Shown: positions 36,055-44,482 of the stretch, piece after piece
How the letters are laid out: each line of letters starts with the position of its first letter
How positions within the stretch are numbered: position 1 is the stretch's first letter
Source: Acidobacteria bacterium UBA2994
Lineage (GTDB): Bacteria; Acidobacteriota; Vicinamibacteria; Vicinamibacterales; UBA8438
Assembly: GCA_002346545.1 (NCBI GenBank)
Contig: DEAA01000064.1
Location: 1-64,000 of the forward strand
DNA: 64,000 nt
Reading direction: 5' to 3'
Program-made: the position numbers and the translations under genes
Notes under the pieces: generated by a model
The model's database searches: none
The model's input: the letters and a program-made list of their open reading frames with translations, nothing else
Told to the model about the DNA's origin: nothing

Positions 36055-37062
36055 ATGAGCATGCGTGTTCTCCTCTCGGTATCGGCGGTAGGTTTGTTCT
36101 TGGGCGTGGCGGCGCCCGCCGCCGCGCTGTGCCACCCTGACGGCGACGTGGAGTTCATCTGTGGACCGGTTAGTCCCGAGGACCTCGTGCTGGTGCCCGA
36201 TTCGCCGTGGGTGATCGCGGCCGGTATGGAGGACGACGGCTATCTCTATGCCATCGATCGACGGGATCTCAGCGTCGTGTCGCTGTTTCCCTCGGCCAGT
36301 TATCGCGCGAAACCGGATCCCCTCTACAGCGGGTGTTCACGCATGGTGACCGGTGGTTTCCGGCCCCACGGTCTTAGCCTCCGGGCGGGCGCCGGAGGTA
36401 GACACACCCTGTATGTCGTGCGCCACGGCGCCCGGGAAGCGATCGAAGTGTTCGAGCTCAATGCTCGGCCCGGTGTGCCGGCCCTGACCTGGCAAGGCTG
36501 CGCGGAGGCGCCCGACGGCGTGACCTTTAACTCGGTGACCGCGCTCCCAGAGCAGGGGTTTGCCGCGACGCACTTCAACCGTCCCGAGGGAGAGTTGTGG
36601 GAGTGGGCGCCCGGCGATGGGTGGACTGAGGTGCCCGGAAGTACCTGGAACGGCCCCAACGGTTTGGTATCGTCGCCGGACGGAGCGTGGTTCTACATCG
36701 GTGGGTGGGGAACCAACTCGCTGGTGCGGCTCTCGAGAGGGCGGACGCCGGTCGAGGTAGATACCGTGGAGGTTGGATTCCACATCGACAATGTGCGCTG
36801 GGCCCCCGACGGCTCGCTGCTGGCGGCAGGGCACCACTGGGATGACGATGCCGCCTTGGGCCGGTGTCTCCAGCAGGGTGACTGCGACGGCGTGACCTCG
36901 CGAGTGGCCCGGGTGGACCCCGAGACCCTCAGCGCCGAGGAGATCGTCCGTTATCCCTCGAACGACTACTTCCTGTTCGGCACCGTGGGACTGCAGGTCG
37001 GCGACGAGGTCTGGGTCGGCAGCATCGCCGGCTCGAACCGGATTGCCCGATTCCGCCGGTAG
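36055..37062 (+). CDS. Secreted SMP-30/arylesterase-like propeller protein
   Basis: A 335-residue protein starting at ATG 36055 (36061 also possible), with GGGG 8 bases before. A signal peptide (LLSVSAVGLFLGVAAPAAA) precedes a six-bladed-propeller body: SRMVTGGFRPHGLSLRAG, GVTFNSVTALPEQGFAATHF, WNGPNGLVSSPDGAWFYIGG and FHIDNVRWAPDGSLLAAGHH. The Asn/Asp metal-site positions (FNSV, GPNG, HIDN) fit the paraoxonase/SMP-30 group of lactonases or arylesterases. Substrate unknown. It is probably co-transcribed with fabI, although the functions are not obviously linked. Confidence 0.8.
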   Translation: MSMRVLLSVSAVGLFLGVAAPAAALCHPDGDVEFICGPVSPEDLVLVPDSPWVIAAGMEDDGYLYAIDRRDLSVVSLFPSASYRAKPDPLYSGCSRMVTGGFRPHGLSLRAGAGGRHTLYVVRHGAREAIEVFELNARPGVPALTWQGCAEAPDGVTFNSVTALPEQGFAATHFNRPEGELWEWAPGDGWTEVPGSTWNGPNGLVSSPDGAWFYIGGWGTNSLVRLSRGRTPVEVDTVEVGFHIDNVRWAPDGSLLAAGHHWDDDAALGRCLQQGDCDGVTSRVARVDPETLSAEEIVRYPSNDYFLFGTVGLQVGDEVWVGSIAGSNRIARFRR

Positions 37063-37266
37063 CTGCCGGTAGCCGGTATGGACGTCCAACCGGCTAACTT
37101 ACGGGCACTTGGCTGTACCCGCGGGGGTCGAGTGCCTCGGTGCCGAGGGGACTAAGTGCCTTCGCTGTTCCACAGTCTAGAGCCCACGTCCGGAACGGCG
37201 GGGTTCGTCCTTGTCCCCGCCTCTACTTCCCGTTAGGCTTACGATCCCACTCGCGAGAGGACAGAG

Positions 37267-37731
37267 ATGGCCAAGGTCACAATCACCGTCAACGGCAAGA
37301 CCCGTGCGGCGGAGGTCGAGCCGCGCATGCTGCTCGTGCACTTCCTGCGGGAACAGCTCAATCTCACCGGTACCCACGTGGGCTGCGATACCAGTCAGTG
37401 CGGCGCCTGCACCGTGCTCATCGATGGTCGGAGCGCCAAGTCGTGCACCGTGTTCGCCGTGCAGGCGGATGGGTCCGAGGTCACGACGATCGAGGGCCTC
37501 GCCGTTGCCGACGAGCTGCATCCGCTGCAGAACGGGTTCTGGGAGGAGCACGGACTGCAGTGCGGCTATTGCACGCCTGGCATGATCATGTCGGCCGCGA
37601 ATTTGCTGCAGGACAATCCGTCGCCTAGTGAGGAGGAGATCCGACACGGACTTGATGGCAACCTATGCCGGTGCACGGGTTATCAGCATATCGTCAACGC
37701 CGTGCAGCATGCGGCCGGGACCAAGGAGTAA
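37267..37731 (+). CDS. Molybdenum hydroxylase 2Fe-2S subunit (CoxS-like)
   Basis: A 154-residue iron-sulfur protein. The N-terminal plant-type cluster site is [16 protein letters not shown] with a further Cys at SCTVFAV, and the second cluster uses [10 protein letters not shown] and CRCTGY. This is the standard xanthine dehydrogenase/CO dehydrogenase small subunit, which passes electrons from molybdenum to FAD. A purine-rich GAGAGGACAGAG precedes the ATG. It heads a three-gene operon with the large and medium subunits, with 3 bases to the next ATG. Confidence 0.95.
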   Translation: MAKVTITVNGKTRAAEVEPRMLLVHFLREQLNLTGTHVGCDTSQCGACTVLIDGRSAKSCTVFAVQADGSEVTTIEGLAVADELHPLQNGFWEEHGLQCGYCTPGMIMSAANLLQDNPSPSEEEIRHGLDGNLCRCTGYQHIVNAVQHAAGTKE

Positions 37732-37734
37732 CCG

Positions 37735-40110
37735 ATGGCGGCATCACCAGTACTGCCGAAGTTGGTCGGGACCCGCGTCAAGCGCCGCGAGGATCCGAGG
37801 CTGATCCAGGGTAAGGCCACCTACGTCGATGACGTTAAGCTCGTGGGCATGTTGCACGTCGCCTTCAAGCGGAGCGACGTGGCTCACGGTCAGATCACCA
37901 ACGTCGATACGAGCGCGGCTGCCGGTATGCCCGGCGTCGAGGCGGTCTATACCGGCGCCCAGATTGCCGAGTTCGTCGGGCCGATGCCGATCGGCACGCC
38001 ATTCCCGTCACCCGATCACCATCCCGTGGCCGTGGACACGGTCCGCTATGTGGGTGAACCGGTGGCCGTGGTAGTGGCAACCGATCGCTACCTGGCGCGG
38101 GATGCGGCCGACGCTGTCGTCGTTGACTACAAGATGCTACCGGCGGTGGTCGATCCAGAGAAGGCCATGACCGGGGAGCCAGCGCAGATTCACGCTGACT
38201 TCGAGAACAACCTCGCGGTGGACTCCCTGCCGAGCGGCACCGGCGTGTCCGCCGATCTGCAGACGGTCGACAGCAGCGCCGTAGACGAGGCCTTCGCCAA
38301 GGCCGAGCAAGAAGGCGTCGTGGTGTCGCAGCGGATGGTCAACCAGCGGCTAGCCCCGACGGCGATGGAGCCGAGGGGGGTCGTGGCGCACTACGAGCCT
38401 GGCAAGGACTCGATGACCATCTGGTCGTCGACACAGAACCCCCACATCCTGCGTACGTTCATTGCCGGGATGAACGGGATGGGGCAGGACCAGGTGCGGG
38501 CGATCGCGCCTGAAGTCGGCGGTGGGTTCGGCGCCAAGATCAACATTTACGGCGAGGAGTACGTCGTCGCTGGTGTCTCCAAACAGCTCGGCGTACCGGT
38601 CAAGTGGGCCGAGGATCGCTCGGAGGCTTTCCTGGCCACCATCCATGGACGCGGCATCACCGGCTACATTGACATTGCCGCGAAGAAGGACGGCAAGGTG
38701 CTGGGGATGAAGCTACGCCTCATCGCTGACATCGGCGCCTACAATATGTTGCTTACGGCGGCGATCCCGACCCTGACCACGTTGATGGCGAACGCCACCT
38801 ACGACATCCCTGCCATCCGCACCACGCTGTACGAGGTGTTCACGAATAAGACGCCGACCGACGCCTACCGCGGAGCCGGACGTCCCGAGGCGACCTACTT
38901 CGTCGAGCGCGGCATGGACATGCTCGCGCGTGAGCTCGGCATGGACCCCGGCGAGGTGCGGCGACGGAACTTCATTCAACCGGACCAGTTCCCCTACGCC
39001 ACCCAGATGGGGGCGGTCTACGACTCGGGCGACTACGCGAAGGCGCTCGACAAGGCGCTGGAAGCAGCGAATTGGGATCAGCTCAAGGCCGAGCGTGATG
39101 CGGCCCGGGCCGAGGGCCGGCTCGTCGGGATCGGCCTGGCGATGTATGTCGAGGTGTGCGGTCTCGGACCGTCGGCCTCACTGCCGACCGGAGGCTGGGA
39201 ACATGGGCAGGTGACCATCGAGCGTGACGGTCGTATCAGCGCCACCACCGGGGCGTCACCGCATGGTCAGGGTAACGAGACCACCTTCGGCCAGATGCTT
39301 GCCGACCAGTTCGGCGTGCCGCTCGAGCACGTCACCATCCACCACGGTGACACCGGCGTGGTGAAGCAGGGCATCGGTACCTTCGGCAGCCGCTCTCAGG
39401 CGGTGGGGGGCACCGTCCTCCACATGGCGGGCGAGAAGGTCAAGGCGAAGATGGCCAAGTTCGCGGCCGCTCTGCTGGAGGTGCACGAAGACGACCTCGA
39501 GTTCGGCGACGGCAAGATCTCGGTCAAGGGCTCGCCCGACTCGAGCAAGACCATCGCCGAGGTCGCTGCCTACGCCTATGTGCCGGTGCCGCTGCCCGAG
39601 GGGCTGACCCCCGGTCTCAGCGAGGAAGCGTTCTGGGAGCCGGCCAACAACACCTATCCATTCGGGTGTCACATCTCGCTGCTCGAGATCGACCGGGACA
39701 CCGGCGAGCCGACGTTGCTTAAGCTGGTGGCGGTTGACGACGCCGGCAACCTCATCAACCCGCTCATTGTCGAGGGGCAGATCCACGGCGGTCTGGCCCA
39801 GGGCGTTGGCCAGGCCATGATCGAAGAAGTGGCCTACGGCGATGATGGGCAGCCGCTGACCGCTTCGTTCATGGACTACGCCATTCCGCGCGCGGCCGAC
39901 CTGCCGCGGTTCGAGCTCTCGGCCACCGTGACCCCGACCCCGGTCAATCCGCTTGGGGCAAAGGGCGTCGGTGAAGCCGGCACCCTGGGCTCGACCCCGT
40001 GCATCGTCTCGGCCGCCGTCGACGCGTTGTCCGAGTTCGGAGAGAAGCATGTCGACATGATGCTGCGGCCCGAGAAGCTGTGGCAGATCATCAACGGAGG
40101 ACAGTCGTGA
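37735..40110 (+). CDS. Molybdopterin-binding large subunit, form II CO-dehydrogenase-like
   Basis: A 791-residue catalytic subunit. The molybdenum-site motifs are EVGGGFGAKINIYGEE, DAYRGAGRPEATYFVERG and KGVGEAGTLGS with the active-site Glu. AYRGAGR at about residue 377 marks form II (the CO-oxidising form I has AYxCSFR), so CO oxidation is not supported; another aldehyde, purine or aromatic substrate is possible. No signal peptide is seen. It is coupled to the FAD subunit by a 4-base GTGA overlap. Confidence 0.93.
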   Translation: MAASPVLPKLVGTRVKRREDPRLIQGKATYVDDVKLVGMLHVAFKRSDVAHGQITNVDTSAAAGMPGVEAVYTGAQIAEFVGPMPIGTPFPSPDHHPVAVDTVRYVGEPVAVVVATDRYLARDAADAVVVDYKMLPAVVDPEKAMTGEPAQIHADFENNLAVDSLPSGTGVSADLQTVDSSAVDEAFAKAEQEGVVVSQRMVNQRLAPTAMEPRGVVAHYEPGKDSMTIWSSTQNPHILRTFIAGMNGMGQDQVRAIAPEVGGGFGAKINIYGEEYVVAGVSKQLGVPVKWAEDRSEAFLATIHGRGITGYIDIAAKKDGKVLGMKLRLIADIGAYNMLLTAAIPTLTTLMANATYDIPAIRTTLYEVFTNKTPTDAYRGAGRPEATYFVERGMDMLARELGMDPGEVRRRNFIQPDQFPYATQMGAVYDSGDYAKALDKALEAANWDQLKAERDAARAEGRLVGIGLAMYVEVCGLGPSASLPTGGWEHGQVTIERDGRISATTGASPHGQGNETTFGQMLADQFGVPLEHVTIHHGDTGVVKQGIGTFGSRSQAVGGTVLHMAGEKVKAKMAKFAAALLEVHEDDLEFGDGKISVKGSPDSSKTIAEVAAYAYVPVPLPEGLTPGLSEEAFWEPANNTYPFGCHISLLEIDRDTGEPTLLKLVAVDDAGNLINPLIVEGQIHGGLAQGVGQAMIEEVAYGDDGQPLTASFMDYAIPRAADLPRFELSATVTPTPVNPLGAKGVGEAGTLGSTPCIVSAAVDALSEFGEKHVDMMLRPEKLWQIINGGQS

Positions 40111-40961
40111 TTCCGTCCGCATTCGACTACGCACGGGCAACCTCGGTTGAGGACGCCGTCGCCAAGCTGGCCGAGGCTGGCGGCGCGGCCAAGCTGCTGG
40201 CCGGTGGGCACAGCCTGGTACCGATGATGAAGCTGCGGCTCAATGAGCCGTCGACACTGATCGACATCGCGCGGATCCCTGGACTCTCCGGAATCCGGGC
40301 CGATGGTGACGCCATCGAGGTGGGGGCGGCGACAGTGCACCACGAAGTCGCGACCTCCGACCTGCTCGCCGAACAGTGTCCCGCGCTCGCCGAGACCGCG
40401 GCAGCCATTGGCGACCCACAGGTGCGGAACCGCGGCACGCTCGGAGGCAGTCTGGCCCACGCCGACCCGGCCGCCGACTACCCCGCGGTCCTGCTCGCAC
40501 TCGATGCGAGCGTGCAGCTGCAGGGGGCCAACGGTACGCGCAGCGTCAACGCGTCAAATTTCTTCCAGGGCCTGTTCACGGTCGACCTGGGCGCCGACGA
40601 GATCATCACGGGCATCCGGTTCGCTCCGGCCAAGGTGGCCGCCTACGCCAAGCTCTACCAGAGGGCGTCCCGGTTCGCCATCGTCGGTGTGGCCGCGGCG
40701 CTTGAGGTGACTGACGGCAAGATCTCGTCCGCGAGACTCGGCCTGACCGGCGCGTCGACGCACGCGACTCGCATGAGCGCGTCCGAAGCGGCGCTGGTGG
40801 GCACCGACGCCACGGCCGAGGCGACCGCCGAGGCGCTGGGCGACCCGGGCGCCGGGATCGAGGATGTGAACGACGATCTGCACGCCAGCGAGGGGTATCG
40901 CCGGGCGATGGTGTCGGTGTTCACGCGCCGCGCCGTGGCCGCCGCGCTGGCCCGCGCGTAG
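40107..40961 (+). CDS. Molybdenum hydroxylase FAD subunit (CoxM-like)
   Basis: A 284-residue FAD-binding subunit starting at GTG 40107 with GGAGG 6 bases before. The FAD motifs are AKLLAGGHSLVPMMKLR and NRGTLGGSLAHADPAADY; the C-terminal CO_deh_flav domain carries KLYQRASRFAIVGVAAALEV. With the two genes before it, it forms the small-large-medium order usual for form II enzymes. The 219-base stretch after it holds no gene. Confidence 0.94.
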   Translation: MIPSAFDYARATSVEDAVAKLAEAGGAAKLLAGGHSLVPMMKLRLNEPSTLIDIARIPGLSGIRADGDAIEVGAATVHHEVATSDLLAEQCPALAETAAAIGDPQVRNRGTLGGSLAHADPAADYPAVLLALDASVQLQGANGTRSVNASNFFQGLFTVDLGADEIITGIRFAPAKVAAYAKLYQRASRFAIVGVAAALEVTDGKISSARLGLTGASTHATRMSASEAALVGTDATAEATAEALGDPGAGIEDVNDDLHASEGYRRAMVSVFTRRAVAAALARA

Positions 40962-41180
40962 GCAGGTGTGTAGATTTCCCGGCGATCCGCTCGTGTGGAC
41001 AGCGTTGCTCGGTCGGTCACAGCCCACCTGGCTGCCCCTTCCTCGCGCCTTGCCACACGGACGGCTTGCCTGGAAACCACCGCTTCGGGCCGTACCGGCT
41101 TGTCGCCGCCCCGTTGGCACTGCGGCAGCACCTGTGTAACGATCTGGTGATCTGTTGACGGTTTCGTGGAGTAATTGAAG

Positions 41181-42002
41181 ATGACAAGACGGTTGTGCGC
41201 GCTCGTTGGCGCAGCGGCGTTGATCCTGACCCTGGCTCCGTCCGGGGCGTTGGCGCAGGGAGACATCCCGCGCGCGTTTGATGGCAATCCGGACCTGAAC
41301 GGGGTCTGGCAGGTGATCGGGACCGCCCACTGGGACCTCCAGGACCACCCGGCTGGTCCGGGGCTGCCCGATATGGGCGCGATCGGCGCGATTCCGCCCG
41401 GTCAGGGCGTGGTCGTGGGCAACACCATTCCGTATCGACCCGAGGCACTTGAGCAGAAGCAGGGCAACTTCGAGAACCGGTTCACGGACGATCCGGAGAT
41501 CAAGTGCTTCATGCCGGGCGTGCCCCGGGCGACCTATCTGCCCTATCCGTTCCGCATCATCCAGGGCGACAAAAAGATCATGTTCATCTACGGGTTCTCC
41601 GATGCGAACCGGACGGTGCACATGGACAAGGAGAACCCGGAGCCCGCGCCTATCGACTCGTACATGGGACGCTCGCACGGGAGCTGGGATGGCGAATCGT
41701 TGGTCGTCGACGTGGCTGGCTTCAACGGGGAGTCCTGGTTTGACCGCGCCGGCAATTTCGCCAGCAATACCTTGCACGTGGTGGAGCGTTACACGCCGAT
41801 CAATGCCAACGCGTTGATGTACGAGGCGACCATCGAGGATCCGGCCGTGTTCACCGAGCCGTGGACCATCCGGATGCCGCTTTATCGTCGTCTCGAGGCA
41901 AACGCCCAGGTGCTCGAGTTTAAGTGTGTCGAGTACTCGGAGGATCTGCTCTACGGACATCTGCGCCGTGAGCCGACCCGCCCGGCGCCGGAAGATCGGT
42001 AG
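41181..42002 (+). CDS. Secreted GVW-family protein (short form)
   Basis: A 273-residue protein with a signal peptide (VGAAALILTLAPSGALAQ). It shares the family order: FDGNPDLNGVWQVIG, IKCFMPGVPRATYLPYPFRI, then RSHGSWDGESLVVDVAGFNG, LHVVERYTPINANALMYEAT and a late EFKCVEYSEDLLYG. The Cys in IKCFMPG lines up with RCLVGFN/RCITRG of the other copies. ATG 41181 is chosen over an upstream TTG. It comes directly before DUF6152 (67 bases) and probably shares its transcript. No function is established. Confidence 0.75.
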   Translation: MTRRLCALVGAAALILTLAPSGALAQGDIPRAFDGNPDLNGVWQVIGTAHWDLQDHPAGPGLPDMGAIGAIPPGQGVVVGNTIPYRPEALEQKQGNFENRFTDDPEIKCFMPGVPRATYLPYPFRIIQGDKKIMFIYGFSDANRTVHMDKENPEPAPIDSYMGRSHGSWDGESLVVDVAGFNGESWFDRAGNFASNTLHVVERYTPINANALMYEATIEDPAVFTEPWTIRMPLYRRLEANAQVLEFKCVEYSEDLLYGHLRREPTRPAPEDR

Positions 42003-42069
42003 ACGAACCCGGTCGCGGCCGCGAAGCGGGTAGAATCGGGGAAGACTACGAAGGTAGCGAGGTAGGACG

Positions 42070-42504
42070 ATGCGAAAGACGATAGCCACAGTGGTAGCCG
42101 GGATCGGACTCGGCGTGCTCGTGACCGGAGCGGCCGTGCAGGCGCACCACGCGTTTGCGGCGGAGTTCGATGCGGACAAGCCGGTCCGGCTCAGAGGCAC
42201 CATCACCAAGATGGAGTGGATCAACCCGCACTCGTGGATCCACATGGACGTCGAGAACGATGCCGGTGGCGTCGATAGCTGGATGATCGAGGCTGGGCCC
42301 CCGGGGGCGCTGGTGCGCCGCGGCTGGTCGAAGCAGTCGGTCACGCCCGGCATCGAGATTCTCGTTGAGGGCTATCAGGCGATCGACAGCGCGTTCCGGG
42401 CCAACGGCCGCGACGTGACACTGCCCGACGGCCGCCGTCTGTTCGCCGGTTCGTCCGGCACCGGCGCGCCGCGTGACGGTAGCGACCCGACCGAACCCGA
42501 ATAG
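42070..42504 (+). CDS. Secreted DUF6152-family protein
   Basis: A 144-residue protein with a signal peptide (VVAGIGLGVLVTGAAVQA) and the DUF6152 body: HHAFAAEFDADKPVRLRG, ITKMEWINPHSWIHMDVEND, then WMIEAGPPGALVRRGWSKQS. The many His at the new N-terminus after cleavage (AHHAF) and NPHSWIH are family features that may bind metal, though this is not proven. A TAGAAT -10-like box (42031-42036) and a GAGGTAGGA Shine-Dalgarno precede it. It is commonly found beside GVW-family and PQQ genes. Confidence 0.85.
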   Translation: MRKTIATVVAGIGLGVLVTGAAVQAHHAFAAEFDADKPVRLRGTITKMEWINPHSWIHMDVENDAGGVDSWMIEAGPPGALVRRGWSKQSVTPGIEILVEGYQAIDSAFRANGRDVTLPDGRRLFAGSSGTGAPRDGSDPTEPE

Positions 42505-42609
42505 GGTCCCGTTCACGGCGTTTTTCGACTTTCGGCGGTGGGAACCACGGAGATGTGGCCTCACCGCCGTTTCTCGATCTGGGAATTGGCAGAAAGTCGG
42601 CCTAAAGAA

Positions 42610-42717
42610 GCGGGCTTTGTGGAACGAAGCCTGCAGGGCGAGCAAGGCGCGCCCTGCGGCGTGGCTCGGGGCGAAGGGGGTCCCACTAACGCCGCGAGGG
42701 GCTTGGGGCGAAGCCCC
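42610..42717 (+). promoter_or_regulatory. Three stem-loops in the leader of the VOC-GVW genes
   Basis: The gap before the fusion gene folds as three stems: GCGGGCTT (42610-42617) with AAGCCTGC (42627-42634, one G-U); CAGGGCG (42634-42640) with CGCCCTG (42650-42656); GGGGCTT (42698-42704) with AAGCCCC (42711-42717). The last ends 6 bases before the Shine-Dalgarno. It could be an attenuator, a small structured repeat, or an mRNA stabiliser. Confidence 0.4.
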
Positions 42718-42734
42718 ATGGATGGAGGACAGTC

Positions 42735-44459
42735 ATGAGTGACAGACGATTGATTCTGGCCGTACTCGCGGGAGCGTTGCTCGTCAGCCCGGCCGCCGCG
42801 AGCGCCGCCGACTATCACCACGTCCACCTGACCGCGTCCAACGCCACCGAGGCGATCGGCTGGTACTCGCGGCATCTGGACTGCGAGCCGTTGTCAGATC
42901 GTGACGACGGCGTGGAGTGCGACGGAGTACAGATCGTCTTCGACTCGACGCCGACGCTTGGCAGCAGCCAGCGGACCGGCATCGATCACCTCTCGTTCTC
43001 CTATGAGGATCTGACCGCCAAGATGGCGGAGCTCGAGGGCGTCGGCGTTGGGGGCCGCGGCGTGCGGTTGCAGAGGTTCGACGACGGGGCGACGCTGCGC
43101 GACGTGCAAGGTCTCTTCAAGTACGGGTTCATCTTCGACCCCTGGGGAACCCGTATCGAGCTGGTCGAAGACAGCGACACCCTCGGGTTCCACCACATCC
43201 ACCTTGCATCGACCGACCCCGAGGCGACGCTGGACTGGTATCAGCAGACCTTCGGCGGTGAGCGCGCCCAGCTCAGGGACATGCTCGATGGGGTGATGCT
43301 GAACGACATCTGGCTGCTGGCGATGGAGCACACGGAAGGCCAGCCGGCCGCCACCGCCGGTCGCGCTATCGACCACATTGCGTTCGAGGTGGACGACCTC
43401 GACGCGCTGACCGGTCAGCTGCAGGGCGCCGGCATCTCGATCCTCGAGGCGCCCGGCGTGCCCGAGGGTGGCCGCACCGCGGCTCGGCGGGCGTTCGTGT
43501 CCGGGCCGGACAATGTGAGCCTGGCGCTGGTCGAGGCCGGGTTTGCGGGCGTGGACGTGGCCGTCGACCATGGCACCGACATCACCACCGAGCAGGTGGA
43601 GAACTACACCGTGCCCAGAACCCCATGGGGCGACCCGGACCTGCAGGCGGTCTGGACCGGTGACGCCGCGCACGGGATCCCGCTGGAGCGGCCAGAAGAG
43701 CTGTCCGACTCCGATGTGCTGACGCCGGAGCAGGCGGCGGCGCGTCGGGAGCGCGGCACGCTCGGCAGCATCTGGGGCTACGAGTCGGAGTGGCGTGACA
43801 CGACGCTCGGCTATGTGAAGTCTGCGCCGTCGCGGCAGGTGGCCATGGTCATCGATCCGCCGGACGGTCGCATTCCGCCGATGACGCCAGAGGCCCTGGC
43901 CGCTCGCAACGCCAACCGTCGCGACATGTCCGGGCGGACGCCGGTGGCTGGCCCCGAGGATCTGAGCATCTTCGTGCGCTGCATCACGCGCGGGCAGGTG
44001 CCGTCGCCGGGCATCTACAACAACGGCCTGCAGATCGTGCAAGGACCGGGGTATGTGGCGATCACGCAGGAGATGATTCACGAGACCCGCATCATCCCGA
44101 CGACGCCGACGCCGAGGCCCGGTCCGGATGTGACGGCGTATCGGGGGTACTCCCGGGGGCGCTGGGAGGGTGACACCCTGGTGGTGGAGATCACCAACTT
44201 CAACGAGGGGGGGTCGTATCGTGGTTCCAGCCCGGATCTGGTCATGACCGAGCGCTACACTCGCACCAGCCCAGACACGCTGCAGTATGCGTTCACGATG
44301 GACGACCCGTCGGTGTGGACGCAGCCCTGGACCGCCACCTTCACCTTCGTCCGTGACGAGACCCAGTACGAGCTGGTCGAGTATGCGTGCCACGAGGGCA
44401 ACTACGGCATGCCCAACATCCTGAGTGGCGCGCGGGCACGCGAGGCCGACGGTCAGTAG
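42735..44459 (+). CDS. VOC-VOC-GVW fusion protein, copy 1
   Basis: A 574-residue secreted protein with a signal peptide (LILAVLAGALLVSPAAASA). Residues 25-145 are one VOC (glyoxalase/extradiol dioxygenase-like) domain (ADYHHVHLTASNATEAIGWY; GIDHLSFSYEDL with His85; WGTRIELVED), and 150-275 a second (GFHHIHLASTDPEATLDWY; IDHIAFEVDDLD). A GVW-family domain follows from about 295 (GDPDLQAVWTGDA; LVVEITNFNEG; EYACHEGNYGMPNILSGAR). VOC domains bind metals and small organics; the activity of the joined protein is unknown. GGAGG lies 6 bases before the ATG. It is followed 23 bases later by a same-length paralogue. Confidence 0.82.
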   Translation: MSDRRLILAVLAGALLVSPAAASAADYHHVHLTASNATEAIGWYSRHLDCEPLSDRDDGVECDGVQIVFDSTPTLGSSQRTGIDHLSFSYEDLTAKMAELEGVGVGGRGVRLQRFDDGATLRDVQGLFKYGFIFDPWGTRIELVEDSDTLGFHHIHLASTDPEATLDWYQQTFGGERAQLRDMLDGVMLNDIWLLAMEHTEGQPAATAGRAIDHIAFEVDDLDALTGQLQGAGISILEAPGVPEGGRTAARRAFVSGPDNVSLALVEAGFAGVDVAVDHGTDITTEQVENYTVPRTPWGDPDLQAVWTGDAAHGIPLERPEELSDSDVLTPEQAAARRERGTLGSIWGYESEWRDTTLGYVKSAPSRQVAMVIDPPDGRIPPMTPEALAARNANRRDMSGRTPVAGPEDLSIFVRCITRGQVPSPGIYNNGLQIVQGPGYVAITQEMIHETRIIPTTPTPRPGPDVTAYRGYSRGRWEGDTLVVEITNFNEGGSYRGSSPDLVMTERYTRTSPDTLQYAFTMDDPSVWTQPWTATFTFVRDETQYELVEYACHEGNYGMPNILSGARAREADGQ

Positions 44460-44482
44460 GCAGATCCGGAAAGGAAATCCAG

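Noticed and set aside
40554..42353. Minus-strand frame of 599 codons across coxM and the GVW gene
   Set aside because: It runs against several well-supported genes and has no recognisable motif.
42894..44393. Long minus-strand open frame of 499 codons opposite the VOC-GVW copy 1
   Set aside because: High-GC shadow of the real gene. It is rich in Arg/His and Gly/Pro with no domain or signal, and the plus-strand gene has clear motifs.
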